Shown: positions 6,035-12,775 of the stretch, one piece after another | Layout of the letters: each line of letters starts with the position of its first letter | How positions within the stretch are numbered: the first letter of the stretch is position 1 | Origin: Chloroflexota bacterium | GTDB taxonomy: Bacteria; Chloroflexota; UBA6077 | Reading direction: 5' to 3' | Assembly (NCBI GenBank): GCA_021845945.1 | Contig: JAJZRD010000094.1 | Location: forward strand, 1 to 12,845 | Length of the DNA: 12,845 bases | The notes under the pieces: generated by a model | Databases searched by the model: none | What the model saw: the letters and a program-made list of their open reading frames with translations, nothing else | Told to the model about the DNA's origin: nothing | Made by a program: the position numbers and the translations under genes

Positions 6035-6904
6035 CTACTTGACCGCCCCTACGGCCAGACCCTTCACCAGATGTTTCTGTATGATCCAGATCAGAAGCAG
6101 CGACGGGAGCATCACGATGGTGGAGCCGGCGGTCATGATCCCCCAGTCCACGCCGGACTCACCCACGAAAGAGGCCAGGGCCACCGGCGCCGTCTTGGCG
6201 TTGCTGGCGGTGAACACCAGGGCGAAGAAGAACTCGTTCCATGCCGAGATAAAGGCGAAGATGGCCGTCGCTGCCGTGCCCGGGGCCACCACCGGAAGGA
6301 CGATGCTCCAGAGGATTCGCGCCCTGCTGCACCCGTCCACCATCGCGGCCTCGTCGATCTCTACCGGCACCTCGTCGAAGAAGGACTTCATCATCAGCAC
6401 CGCGAAGGACACGAAGAAGGCGCTGTAGAGCAGCACCATTCCCAGGGGGGTGTCCTTCAGCGATAGGTTCATGTAGAGGAGGAATATGGGCGGGATCGCG
6501 GCCACCGGCGGCAGGGTCCGTATCGCCAGGACGAGGAAGTAGGCAAGCTTCCTGCCCGCGAAGCGCATGCGTGAGAAGGCGTAGGCGGAGAGCAGGCTGG
6601 CGAAGAGCACGATGATGGTGGACGCGCCGGCGATGATGAGACTGTTCACGAAGTACCGGTCGAAATTCACCTCAGCGATGACTCGCTGGTAATTCTCCAC
6701 GGTGGGAGCGAATAGGAACAGGGGTGGCATGGAGAAGATCTGAACCCTGGTCTTCAGGGATATGGTGACCAGCCAGTAGATGGGGAAGAGAGTCCAGAAC
6801 AGGACGGCGGCGATGCCCAGCCAGACCAGGGTCTGGCCGACGAGGGCCCGCGGCCGAACCGGCCTTCGGTTCTTCGTCTCCAAGTGCTTGGGGCTCCTCT
6901 CCAT
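6035..6904 (-). CDS. ABC transporter permease, CUT1/MalG-like
   Basis: 289-residue inner-membrane permease of a binding-protein-dependent importer, with about six hydrophobic segments (first at about 25-48, others near 86-110, 120-145, 154-172, 210-232 and 262-280). The cytoplasmic EAA loop that docks the ATPase is EIDEAAMVDGCSRARI.. followed by LPVVAPG (182-209), close to the consensus. The N-terminal pattern FPIYWLVTISLKT...MPPLF and NYQRV is typical of MalG-type subunits. The ATG at 6904 lies 3 bp after the stop of the preceding permease, so the two are co-translated and should form a heterodimer. The family mostly takes up sugars, oligosaccharides or polyols, but substrate cannot be read from the permease. 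Confidence 0.95.
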   Translation of the reverse strand: MERSPKHLETKNRRPVRPRALVGQTLVWLGIAAVLFWTLFPIYWLVTISLKTRVQIFSMPPLFLFAPTVENYQRVIAEVNFDRYFVNSLIIAGASTIIVLFASLLSAYAFSRMRFAGRKLAYFLVLAIRTLPPVAAIPPIFLLYMNLSLKDTPLGMVLLYSAFFVSFAVLMMKSFFDEVPVEIDEAAMVDGCSRARILWSIVLPVVAPGTAATAIFAFISAWNEFFFALVFTASNAKTAPVALASFVGESGVDWGIMTAGSTIVMLPSLLLIWIIQKHLVKGLAVGAVK

Positions 6905-6907
6905 GGC

Positions 6908-7828
6908 CTACAGCTCCCTGAAAAGCCCCCGCAGGAAGGCGAGGGTAGCGAGTATGGTCAGCGCCAGCATGACGACGCTGACCGCCGAAGCAGTCCCGAA
7001 GTTGAAGAAGGTCAGCATCTGCTTGTACAGGTAGATGGACAGCAGCTCCGTGGAGTTGGAGGGACCGCCCGAGGTGATGGTCCACGGGACGGTGAACTCC
7101 CGAAAAGCGAACATGGTTCTGAAGAGCACCACGGCGAAGATGGCGGGGCTCAGGAGGGGCACGGTCACGTGGCGGAAAGTCCGCCAACTGGACGCCCCGT
7201 CGATCCTCGCCGCCTCAAACGGCTCCTGGGGGATAGCCTGGAGGCCCGCCAGGAGCAGCAGGGCGACGAAGGGCGTGTTGTGCCAAACGTCGGCCAGCAC
7301 CACCGAGACCATGGCCCAGCCCGGAGCGGAGAGCCACGGCGTGCTGCCCGCCGGGGCCCACAGGACACCGAGCAGGTAGTTGACCACCCCGTAGTTATCC
7401 TGCAGCATCATCCTCCAGTCGAGTCCGGCGATGACGTCGCTCAATATCCAGGGGGCTATGACCAGGGCCCGGATGACACCCATGCCCGGCAGCTCCCGGT
7501 TGAGGAGCAAGGCGATGCCGAGGCCGAAGAGGAACTCGACGCCGACCGTAAGCAGGGTGTAGACGAGGGTGTTGCCGAGGGATTGAAAGAACTCCGGGTC
7601 CGCGGCGATCTTGGAGTAGTTCTGCAGGCCCGCATACTTCATGGTTCCGCCGAACATGTCGTAGGTAGCAAAGCTCACGAACCCGGCGAAGATGGTGGGT
7701 CCGAGCAGTATGCCTACCAGGACGACGGTCACCGGCAGCAAGAAGAGATACGGGCTGAGCCGCTGGTAGATCCAGTGGCGCCGCGAGGCAGGCGCAGAGG
7801 CGACGTTTACCGACCCTTGTGCGTCCAT
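6908..7828 (-). CDS. ABC transporter permease, CUT1/MalF-like
   Basis: 306 residues when started at the ATG at 7828, which has GGGAG 12 bp upstream. A GTG at 7858 would add 10 residues but has no Shine-Dalgarno at a usable distance. Six hydrophobic segments are apparent (about 24-55, 86-109, 117-137, 171-197, 226-242 and 280-300). The EAA loop is PFEAARIDGASSWRTF.. ending LPLL-type VPLLSP (203-228). It pairs with the permease directly behind it, and the solute-binding protein gene ends 70 bp upstream. No ATP-binding protein is found in the operon or elsewhere in the window, so a general CUT1 ATPase (MsmK/UgpC type) encoded elsewhere probably energises it. Confidence 0.94.
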   Translation of the reverse strand: MDAQGSVNVASAPASRRHWIYQRLSPYLFLLPVTVVLVGILLGPTIFAGFVSFATYDMFGGTMKYAGLQNYSKIAADPEFFQSLGNTLVYTLLTVGVEFLFGLGIALLLNRELPGMGVIRALVIAPWILSDVIAGLDWRMMLQDNYGVVNYLLGVLWAPAGSTPWLSAPGWAMVSVVLADVWHNTPFVALLLLAGLQAIPQEPFEAARIDGASSWRTFRHVTVPLLSPAIFAVVLFRTMFAFREFTVPWTITSGGPSNSTELLSIYLYKQMLTFFNFGTASAVSVVMLALTILATLAFLRGLFREL

Positions 7829-7898
7829 ATTCCGTCCGAACTCCCGCTTTGAGCCCACCCCACGGCAAGAGCCACTGGATGCAGGCGCGCCAAGACAG

Positions 7899-9365
7899 CT
7901 ACAGGAGGGCCTGGATCTGCTTGGTGCTCTCGTCGATGGCTTCCTTAGGCGACTTGGTGCCGGCCGCCACGGCGTTGAACTGGGTCGTCAGCACGTTCTG
8001 GATCTGGGGCCTCTTGGGCGCGGCAGGGATCCCCAGGTTGCCGTAGGTCATCGCCTTGACGGTGACGGCCCCCGACGGGTTGATCTTCTTGTACGCCGCG
8101 TCGTCGAAGGTGGGGTTTCGCACCGGCCCGTTCCCGCTCATGGCCATGGCGATGTCGTTCTTCCCGTTGGTCAACCAGGAGACGAAGTTCCAGGTGGTGT
8201 CTTTCCTGGCAGATGCCTTGGGGATGAAGACGCCCCAGCACTGAAGGAAAGTACTGCTGTGATCGAGTCCCGACTTCTTATCCACCGGAACCAGGGCCCA
8301 GTCGAACTTGCCGGAGAACTTGGATTTCTTCGGGTCGTTGATGTCGACGGCGTAGGGCGAGAAGGCGATGGCCTGGGCCGCCAGCCCCTGCTGCAGGGCG
8401 GCTATCAGGTCGGAGTAGTTGTGAGAGGCGGTGCCGGGCGGCACCAGCCCACCCTTGATCAGGCTCGCCCAGTACTCCGCCGCGGCATATCCAGCCTCCG
8501 AGTTGAGCACGCAGCTCTTGAAGTCGTCGGTGAGAATCTTTCCGCCGAAGGAGTACAGGTAGTTGATGAAGTCGTCGGAGGCGAAGCCGTCCGCCGTCCC
8601 CATCACATAGGCGCCAAACTGATCGGGCGGCTTGTTGAGCTTCTGGGCGTTGGCCCTGTAGTCGTCGAAGGTCTTGGGGGGCTGCAGACCCGCAGCATCG
8701 TACAGATCCTTGCGGTAGTGGAGGATGAAGACTCCACTCCTGAGCGGCCAGCCGATCTGCTGGCCCTGCACCTTGAACAGGTCGATCAGTCCCGAGTTCA
8801 GATTCGCGGGCTTCTCCGGCTGGTCGGCCTTTATCAGGTTGTCCAGGGACTCGATCTTCGAGTTGACGTCGAAGGTCCACCACTGGCTGCCCATGGTGAC
8901 CAGATCGTAGGAGGCGGAGTTGGACGCGAGCTCCAGGTAGATCTTGTCGCGCAGGCCCGGGTATGGGATGCCCTCGAACTTCACCTCGGTGCCGGTCATC
9001 TGCTGGTACTGGGCCCTGAGGTCTTTGGTGAGGGCGTCGAACACCGGATGGCCGAGCCAGTTGATGGTTCCGCCCTTCTTCACGACGGCGGGAGCCGCAG
9101 CAGCGGTCGGCTGGGCGGCCGCCGCCGCGGTGGGAGCTGGGGCGGCACCCGAAGCCGCTTTGGTGGGCGCGGCGGTGGACGCCGGAGCGGAAGGCTGGCC
9201 GCCGCAGGCCGCCAGCAGGGCGCCGCCGGCCAGGGCACCGAAGCCGGCCAGGAGCTTGCGGCGAGAGAGCCGTCTGCTCAGGAGCGGCATGGCACTCGAA
9301 GGCTTGTCGTTGCTGGTGTCCATGGGATCTTGCCGATAGTCCGTGTGTTGGCCGTTGCTTTCCAT
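7899..9365 (-). CDS. Extracellular solute-binding protein family 1 (Tat-exported lipoprotein)
   Basis: 488-residue binding protein that captures the substrate outside the cell and delivers it to the two permeases. The ATG at 9365 is selected because AGAGG (9373-9377) sits 7 bp upstream; the open frame reaches back to 9563 but that part has no protein-like features. The N-terminus has about 30 polar residues, then a twin-arginine motif (SRRKLL, 34-39), a hydrophobic stretch, and a lipobox LAAC with Cys54, so it should be exported folded or via Sec and lipid-anchored. An Ala/Pro/Thr tether runs from about 57 to 95. The mature domain starts near GGTINWLGHPVFD and shows the family 1 pattern, with the GSQWWTFD, LRSGVFILHYRKDL and W-F-I-P-K blocks. 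The residues contacting the ligand cannot be assigned. First structural gene behind iclR; 223 bp separate them. Confidence 0.95.
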   Translation of the reverse strand: MESNGQHTDYRQDPMDTSNDKPSSAMPLLSRRLSRRKLLAGFGALAGGALLAACGGQPSAPASTAAPTKAASGAAPAPTAAAAAQPTAAAAPAVVKKGGTINWLGHPVFDALTKDLRAQYQQMTGTEVKFEGIPYPGLRDKIYLELASNSASYDLVTMGSQWWTFDVNSKIESLDNLIKADQPEKPANLNSGLIDLFKVQGQQIGWPLRSGVFILHYRKDLYDAAGLQPPKTFDDYRANAQKLNKPPDQFGAYVMGTADGFASDDFINYLYSFGGKILTDDFKSCVLNSEAGYAAAEYWASLIKGGLVPPGTASHNYSDLIAALQQGLAAQAIAFSPYAVDINDPKKSKFSGKFDWALVPVDKKSGLDHSSTFLQCWGVFIPKASARKDTTWNFVSWLTNGKNDIAMAMSGNGPVRNPTFDDAAYKKINPSGAVTVKAMTYGNLGIPAAPKRPQIQNVLTTQFNAVAAGTKSPKEAIDESTKQIQALL

Positions 9366-9588
9366 CTCGTCACCTCTCTGCAAACGGGAACTTTGAGCAC
9401 AATCCGGGGTAATTCCGGAACTCCCAGGGCCGCAGGAGTTGTATGGACGATGCCAAGATGCCCGACGAAGATGATCTGAAGACCGGCGCTGCCAGCTCGA
9501 ACAGGATGCGATACCGGTCCTACCTAGCTGTCGTCGAAGGAACTCATCCGCCTCTCCTTCCACCGTGAGCTTGCTCGGTAGCTACAGG
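9366..9588 (-). promoter_or_regulatory. IclR-to-binding-protein intergenic leader (no clear promoter)
   Basis: This 223-bp gap carries the ribosome binding site of the binding-protein gene at its end. I could not find a convincing -35/-10 pair on the - strand. An imperfect palindrome centred on tccggggtaattccgga lies at about 9403-9419, some 40 bp upstream of the start codon, and could be a regulator site. The simplest reading is that the operon is either transcribed from the iclR promoter or from a promoter here that does not match the sigma70 consensus. Confidence 0.3.
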
Positions 9589-10356
9589 CTAGGCGATGCC
9601 GCCGTGATAGCCCATGGCCCGGGAAGCAGCCGCGGCCGCCGTTTTCACCAGTCCCGCGTACTCCTCGAGGTGAGGCAGAATCCGGCTCTTGGGGCCTCCC
9701 AGCCCTAGCCCGGCGATAACCCTCCCGCTGAAGTCCCGGAAGGGGGCAGCCAGGCTGTACACGCCGGGTGCGCTCTCCTCGTCATTCTGAGCCAACCCCG
9801 TCTCCCTTGCCCTGCCCAGCTCTCCCAGCAACCGTTCGATGGTGCGATCTTGCGCTGATGGGGCGGTCGCACCGTCGGCGCCGAGGAGCCTCTCCAGTTG
9901 GTCGGAGGGCAACTCCGTCAGGAGGACCTTGCCGATGGCAGTTCTGTGGGCGGGAAGTCGCGAGCCGATCTCCCGCTTGGCCACGATGGCGTGGCTGCCC
10001 AGCACCACGTCCACGTAGACGACGTCGGCGCCCAGCAGGACGCCCAGATAGCTGGTCTCCCCACTCTCTTCAGCAATCGACTCCAGGAGAGGGCGGGCCA
10101 CCGCCCGGAACTCCATTCCGGCCAGGGCCGAGAGGCCGATCTCCACCGGGGCGGGGCCGAGGTGGTACTTCTCTGAAAGGGGATCCTGGACGATCCAGCC
10201 CTCCTGGCGCATAGCGTCCAAGAACCGGTGGACCGAGGTCTTGTTCACCCCGGTGGCCGCAGCGATCTCTCGAACGCCGCAGGGACGTTGCTGGAGGGCG
10301 ACCCAGTTCAGCATGGACAGGGCGCGGCGCAGGGAGCTGGTGGCATTGGGTTCCAT
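9589..10356 (-). CDS. IclR-family transcriptional regulator
   Basis: 255-residue DNA-binding regulator. The ATG at 10356 is preferred because GGAGAGG (10362-10368) lies 5 bp upstream; a TTG at 10377 would add seven residues. Residues 8-66 form the winged helix-turn-helix (ALSMLNWVA.., recognition helix NKTSVHRFLDAM at 38-49, wing ending KYHLGPA). The effector domain covers about 75-250, with typical blocks RPLLESIAEESGET, LPAHRTAIGKVLL (134-146) and GLAQNDEES..GVYSLAAPF. Family members sense small aromatic, carboxylic or sugar-derived compounds and often control an adjacent catabolic operon. It is the first gene of the - strand block and is followed in the same direction by the transporter, so it very likely regulates that block and its own promoter. 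Confidence 0.95.
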   Translation of the reverse strand: MEPNATSSLRRALSMLNWVALQQRPCGVREIAAATGVNKTSVHRFLDAMRQEGWIVQDPLSEKYHLGPAPVEIGLSALAGMEFRAVARPLLESIAEESGETSYLGVLLGADVVYVDVVLGSHAIVAKREIGSRLPAHRTAIGKVLLTELPSDQLERLLGADGATAPSAQDRTIERLLGELGRARETGLAQNDEESAPGVYSLAAPFRDFSGRVIAGLGLGGPKSRILPHLEEYAGLVKTAAAAASRAMGYHGGIA

Positions 10357-10377
10357 GTGTACCTCTCCGAGGGACAA

Positions 10378-10424
10378 TGTACCATTTGCGTGTACAATCT
10401 AGCAGCTGCCGTGGGGGTTGTCAA
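10378..10424 (-). promoter_or_regulatory. Sigma70-type promoter of iclR with overlapping TGTAC-N9-GTACA palindrome
   Basis: On the - strand, a perfect -35 hexamer TTGACA (10424-10419) and a -10 hexamer TAGATT (10401-10396) are separated by exactly 17 bp. The start of transcription should fall near 10389, leaving a leader of about 30 nt. The inverted repeat TGTAC (10378-10382) / GTACA (10392-10396) touches the -10 box and covers the predicted start. A third TGTAC lies at 10358-10362, between the ribosome binding site and the start codon. This arrangement suits autorepression by IclR. The promoter is seen in the sequence; the operator role is inferred. Confidence 0.7.
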
Positions 10425-10785
10425 TAGCCGGGTTCGGACCCTGATCAACGGCAACAGGGCGGGAAGCTACCGGACGGCAGACGTGGTGGGTGCCGGCTTT
10501 GCGGGTCGCGACCTGGGCGTCGTGCTATCCCACGCCAGGACGGCCGCCGCCGAGATGAGGCCGCCGGAGGGGGTCACCATAAAGCTGGCGGGCGACCTCA
10601 GATACATGGACGACGCCTTCGCCTCGCTGAAGCTGGCCATCGTCCTGGCCGTCGCCTTCGTCTACATGATCCTGGCCTCCCAGTTCGGCAGCTTCATCCT
10701 GGGCCGATGGATCGAGCGCCGTTTCCGAAAGGGCGCGCCCGCTCCGGAACCGGCGGCGAAAGGGCCTGCCGTGGAGATGAACTAG
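10417..10785 (+). pseudogene. Remnant of an RND efflux pump (AcrB/HAE1-like) with internal deletion
   Basis: The frame resembles RND transporters in two separate parts. Codons from about 10423 to 10692 match the segment before and including transmembrane helix 8: INGNRAGSYR, GRDLGVVLS, MRPPEGVTIKLAGD, DDAFASLKLAIVLA and the hallmark FVYMILASQFGSF. The text then jumps directly to a cytoplasmic C-terminal tail (LGRWIERRFRKG followed by Pro/Ala-rich residues), ending at a TAG. Everything before (most of a ~1000-residue protein) and the last helices between the two parts, which I estimate at 100-200 residues, are missing. There is no proper start or ribosome binding site, and the left end runs into the iclR promoter. 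It is a decayed fragment, not a functional pump. Confidence 0.75.
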
Positions 10786-10855
10786 CGGCCCGCCCGCCAA
10801 CCCCGATGCCCGAGGACCCGCGGGCAGAGCCGGCGGCCTGTTCGCGCCTCACCCA

Positions 10856-10893
10856 GGGGGAGAGGGAGGACTTGGGATCCCTCCCCCTCTCCG
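10856..10893. terminator. GA/CT-rich imperfect hairpin between convergent genes (possible terminator)
   Basis: A purine-rich arm at 10856-10870 and a pyrimidine-rich arm at 10878-10893 form an imperfect hairpin around a short loop (cttggga). It lies between the end of the RND remnant (+) and the end of the DUF2267 gene (-), a place where a bidirectional terminator is expected. There is no T-run on either side, and similar GA/CT palindromes occur as dispersed repeats in high-GC genomes, so the terminator call is weak. The remaining part of 10786-10913 shows nothing else. Confidence 0.35.
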
Positions 10894-10913
10894 CCTCTCG
10901 TCGGCTCCCCGTC

Positions 10914-11309
10914 TCACTGAGTGAGCTTGCCCTGGCTCCCCACCTTGAAGAGCGCGTCGTACTCGTCGGGCAACTGGTCGAGAACCTTGTCCAACAGTCC
11001 CGGCGAGACCGCCTCCTTCAGCACCTCGATCACGACCCGGGCATGGTAGACGGCGATGGGGAGGTCGACTCCCTCTCGCATGGTGACCCGGTTGAAGAAC
11101 TCGTCCAGGTTGAAGGTCTCGCTGACGGCCGGCTCCCGGAGGTAGTGTCCCAACTCCGGGGGGAGCTGAGCGGCCAGGTTGTCAGCCTCGCCCCCATACA
11201 GTCTCTCGCCCAGGGTCTCCAGGGTAGCGTGAATGGCCCGCATGGCATCGCCGTCCGAGGCAAACCGGCCACGGTTATGAACCTGTCCAACGAACTGGTC
11301 GTACTGCAT
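10914..11309 (-). CDS. DUF2267 domain protein
   Basis: 131-residue cytoplasmic protein covering the whole DUF2267 domain. The ATG at 11309 has AGGAGG 6 bp upstream; the open frame extends further but into a dispersed repeat. Family features are the N-terminal MQYDQFVGQV, the A..A..ATLETLGERLYGGEADNLAAQLPPELGHYL segment (about 22-57), the FNLDEFFNRV block (66-75) and the repeat-like second half AVYHARVVIEVLKEAVSPG..DKVLDQLPDEYDALF (87-121). It is mostly alpha-helical and acidic, with no metal-binding or catalytic motif. The function of the family is not established; members often appear beside stress or envelope genes. It is divergent from the EamA transporter and convergent with the RND remnant. 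Confidence 0.9.
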   Translation of the reverse strand: MQYDQFVGQVHNRGRFASDGDAMRAIHATLETLGERLYGGEADNLAAQLPPELGHYLREPAVSETFNLDEFFNRVTMREGVDLPIAVYHARVVIEVLKEAVSPGLLDKVLDQLPDEYDALFKVGSQGKLTQ

Positions 11310-11349
11310 CTCGCCCTCCTCTCCTGCTCCTGCACACATGGTCGCATTT

Positions 11350-11407
11350 GTCGTCCTGAGCGAGTCGCATCTCCACTGCCGAGATGCTTCGCTGCGCCCA
11401 GCACGAC
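11350..11407. repeat. Palindromic interspersed repeat in the DUF2267/EamA divergent region
   Basis: Left arm 11350-11373 and right arm 11381-11407 are inverted copies with a few substitutions and a 3-base deletion in the left arm, around a 7-base loop (cactgcc). The wording 'cctgagcga ... gagatgcttcgctgcgc..cagca' matches a dispersed palindrome I recognise as common in Chloroflexota and some other environmental genomes. It occupies the middle of the 223-bp gap between two divergent starts (11309 and 11533), so it separates their promoters. I see no convincing promoter for either gene. Confidence 0.65.
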
Positions 11408-11532
11408 GGCCGGATGGGCGAGCTCTTCTGCATAGGGCGCACCACGGAACCTTGAAGCTGCTATCATGGGGACCGTGGCCGGCTCTCGGGTCCCCAGTCC
11501 GGCCGATCCCGCATGGAGAGGAACCGGTATCT

Positions 11533-12417
11533 TTGTTCGGCGAGTTAGCCGGCCTCGGGGGAGCGGCGGTCTGGGCCGCCGTCAGCACCGCCATGAGGGC
11601 GGCCTCCGAAAAGACCAGCGCGGTCACCATCAACTGGCTGCGCTGCTCCTTCGCGACCGTGACCCTGGCGGTGCTGGTCGTCCTTCTCGACCGCGTCCCG
11701 AAGCTGGAGGCCGTGCCCCTCGGCGGAATGGCCGCCATCGTGATCTCTGGAGTGCTGGGACAGGCCATGGGCGACGGCCTGCTCCTTCAGGGCATGAAGA
11801 TGATCGGCGCCTCCCGGGCCCTGCCCATTTCCAACATCAGCCCGCTGCTCACCATAGCGCTGGCGATGGTGGTGCTGGGGGAAAGGATCACCTGGATCGG
11901 GATCACCGGCAGCCTCCTGGTGCTGGGGGCCATATACCTGCTGGCCTTCCCCCGCGGCATCCCCGCACAGGCGGGCCCGGGGCTTCGCGGGGCCGACAAG
12001 CGCGGTGTCATCACGGCCCTGGGCGCGGCCCTCTGCTACGCGACGTCCACCGTCATCCTCAAGACAGGCCTCGCCGACGTGGACCTGCTGGTGGCCAGCC
12101 TCCTGCGCATGAGCACCGCTTCCCTCTTCCTCTTCGGCGTGGAAGCCCTCAACTCGGGCGGCCGGCCGACCGCGGGGCTCAGCCGCCGCTCCTTCGCCAT
12201 CGTCGCGGTAGCCGGGGTCATCAACAGCTTCTCCTCCCTGCTCTACCTGGTCGCCGTGAGCTACGCTGGGGCGGCCAAGGCGTCGGTACTTGCCTCAACC
12301 ACGCCACTGTTCGCGCTCCCGATCTCCCTGTTCCTTCTCCACGAGAGGATCAACTCCCGGATCGCGACGGGCACCGTGGTCGCCGTCCTGGGCATCTGGA
12401 TGGTGGTGCTGGGGTAA
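11533..12417 (+). CDS. EamA-family (drug/metabolite) transporter
   Basis: 294-residue inner-membrane transporter of the DMT superfamily, built from two EamA repeats of five helices each (about 3-137 and 158-293). Typical elements are LRCSFATVTLAVLVVLL, the first-repeat end PISNISPLLTIALAMVVLGERITWIGITGSLLVLGAIYLL (98-136) and the matching second-repeat stretch VLASTTPLFALPISLFLLHERINSRIATGTVVAVLGIWMVVL (252-293). The frame is open far upstream with no ATG near the domain start. TTG at 11533 is chosen because it gives a normal N-terminus and has GAGAGGA about 9 bp before it. Substrates of such proteins range from amino acids to nucleosides and cannot be read from sequence. Apparently a single-gene transcript. 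Confidence 0.9.
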   Translation: MFGELAGLGGAAVWAAVSTAMRAASEKTSAVTINWLRCSFATVTLAVLVVLLDRVPKLEAVPLGGMAAIVISGVLGQAMGDGLLLQGMKMIGASRALPISNISPLLTIALAMVVLGERITWIGITGSLLVLGAIYLLAFPRGIPAQAGPGLRGADKRGVITALGAALCYATSTVILKTGLADVDLLVASLLRMSTASLFLFGVEALNSGGRPTAGLSRRSFAIVAVAGVINSFSSLLYLVAVSYAGAAKASVLASTTPLFALPISLFLLHERINSRIATGTVVAVLGIWMVVLG

Positions 12418-12490
12418 ACGCCCGGTCGCACGAGAGGGCGTGACGATCGAGGGGGACAACCGGCCAAACGTGGGGCTACCTCAGAGCCCT

Positions 12491-12646
12491 CTAATCCGTC
12501 TGGGGGATTGTCGGGCGAGGAGGCGGAGAGAGGGTGGCGGCCTCGCCCACCACTTCCACCTTGGGGCAGGTGGCCAGCAACGCCCGAAGTCCATCTCTAG
12601 ATCGCTGGCGGTCATCCGCAATCAGCAATCGGATCCGTTGCTCCAT
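12491..12646 (-). pseudogene. Truncated response-regulator receiver domain (NarL/LuxR-type N-terminus)
   Basis: From the ATG at 12646 the first 37 residues read as the start of a receiver domain: IRLLIADD (acidic pair Asp11-Asp12), SRDGLRALLAT and VEVVGEAA (about 30-37). After that the similarity stops abruptly, the text becomes Pro-rich (LSPPPRPTIPQTD), and a stop follows. The phosphoacceptor aspartate (expected near 54), the conserved Thr and Lys and the whole HTH output domain are missing. No Shine-Dalgarno precedes the start. I did not find the rest of the domain in the other frames nearby, so this is the leftover 5' end of a two-component regulator gene. The rest of 12418-12490 holds nothing recognisable. 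Confidence 0.65.
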
Positions 12647-12707
12647 AGGGTGCGGAGATGCCCTACGACAAATGTTGTGGAAGCCGTCCACGAGGCTGCC
12701 TCAATGA

Positions 12708-12751
12708 ATCGCTTCTCCAGGGGGCGCTGGAGCGCCCCCTGGAGAAGCGAT
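12708..12751. repeat. Perfect 20-bp hairpin between the response-regulator remnant and the efflux adaptor
   Basis: Bases 12708-12727 and 12732-12751 are exact reverse complements: 20 bp, no mismatches, with a 4-base loop (tgga). It lies 24 bp beyond the stop of the adaptor gene that enters from the right, so on the - strand it is placed where a terminator would be. There is no T-run after the stem on the - strand (ATTCATTG follows), and the length and perfection suggest a recently inserted REP/MITE-type element as an alternative. Confidence 0.75.
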
Positions 12752-12775
12752 AGCTACCGATGTCCTGCGATGGGC

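Noticed and set aside
6884..7852. Long + strand open frame (322 codons) opposite the MalF-like permease
   Set aside because: Antisense shadow; the translation is highly polar with no recognisable motif, and the - strand encodes a clear permease with an EAA loop.
8259..9479. Long + strand open frame (406 codons) opposite the solute-binding protein
   Set aside because: It is a GC-driven antisense shadow; the translation is rich in Gly, Val and Arg with no family motif, while the - strand gene has signal peptide, lipobox and family blocks.
9366..9563. N-terminal extension of the solute-binding protein in the open frame
   Set aside because: The extra 66 residues contain no signal-like features, and a good Shine-Dalgarno supports the start at 9365.
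11455..11470. TTGAAG ... TATCAT as a promoter of the EamA gene
   Set aside because: The two hexamers are only 4 bp apart, and no suitable -35 lies 16-18 bp upstream of TATCAT.
12418..12441. acgccc/gggcgt inverted repeat straight after the EamA stop as a terminator
   Set aside because: Only 6 bp of stem with a 12-base loop and no T-run; too weak to annotate.
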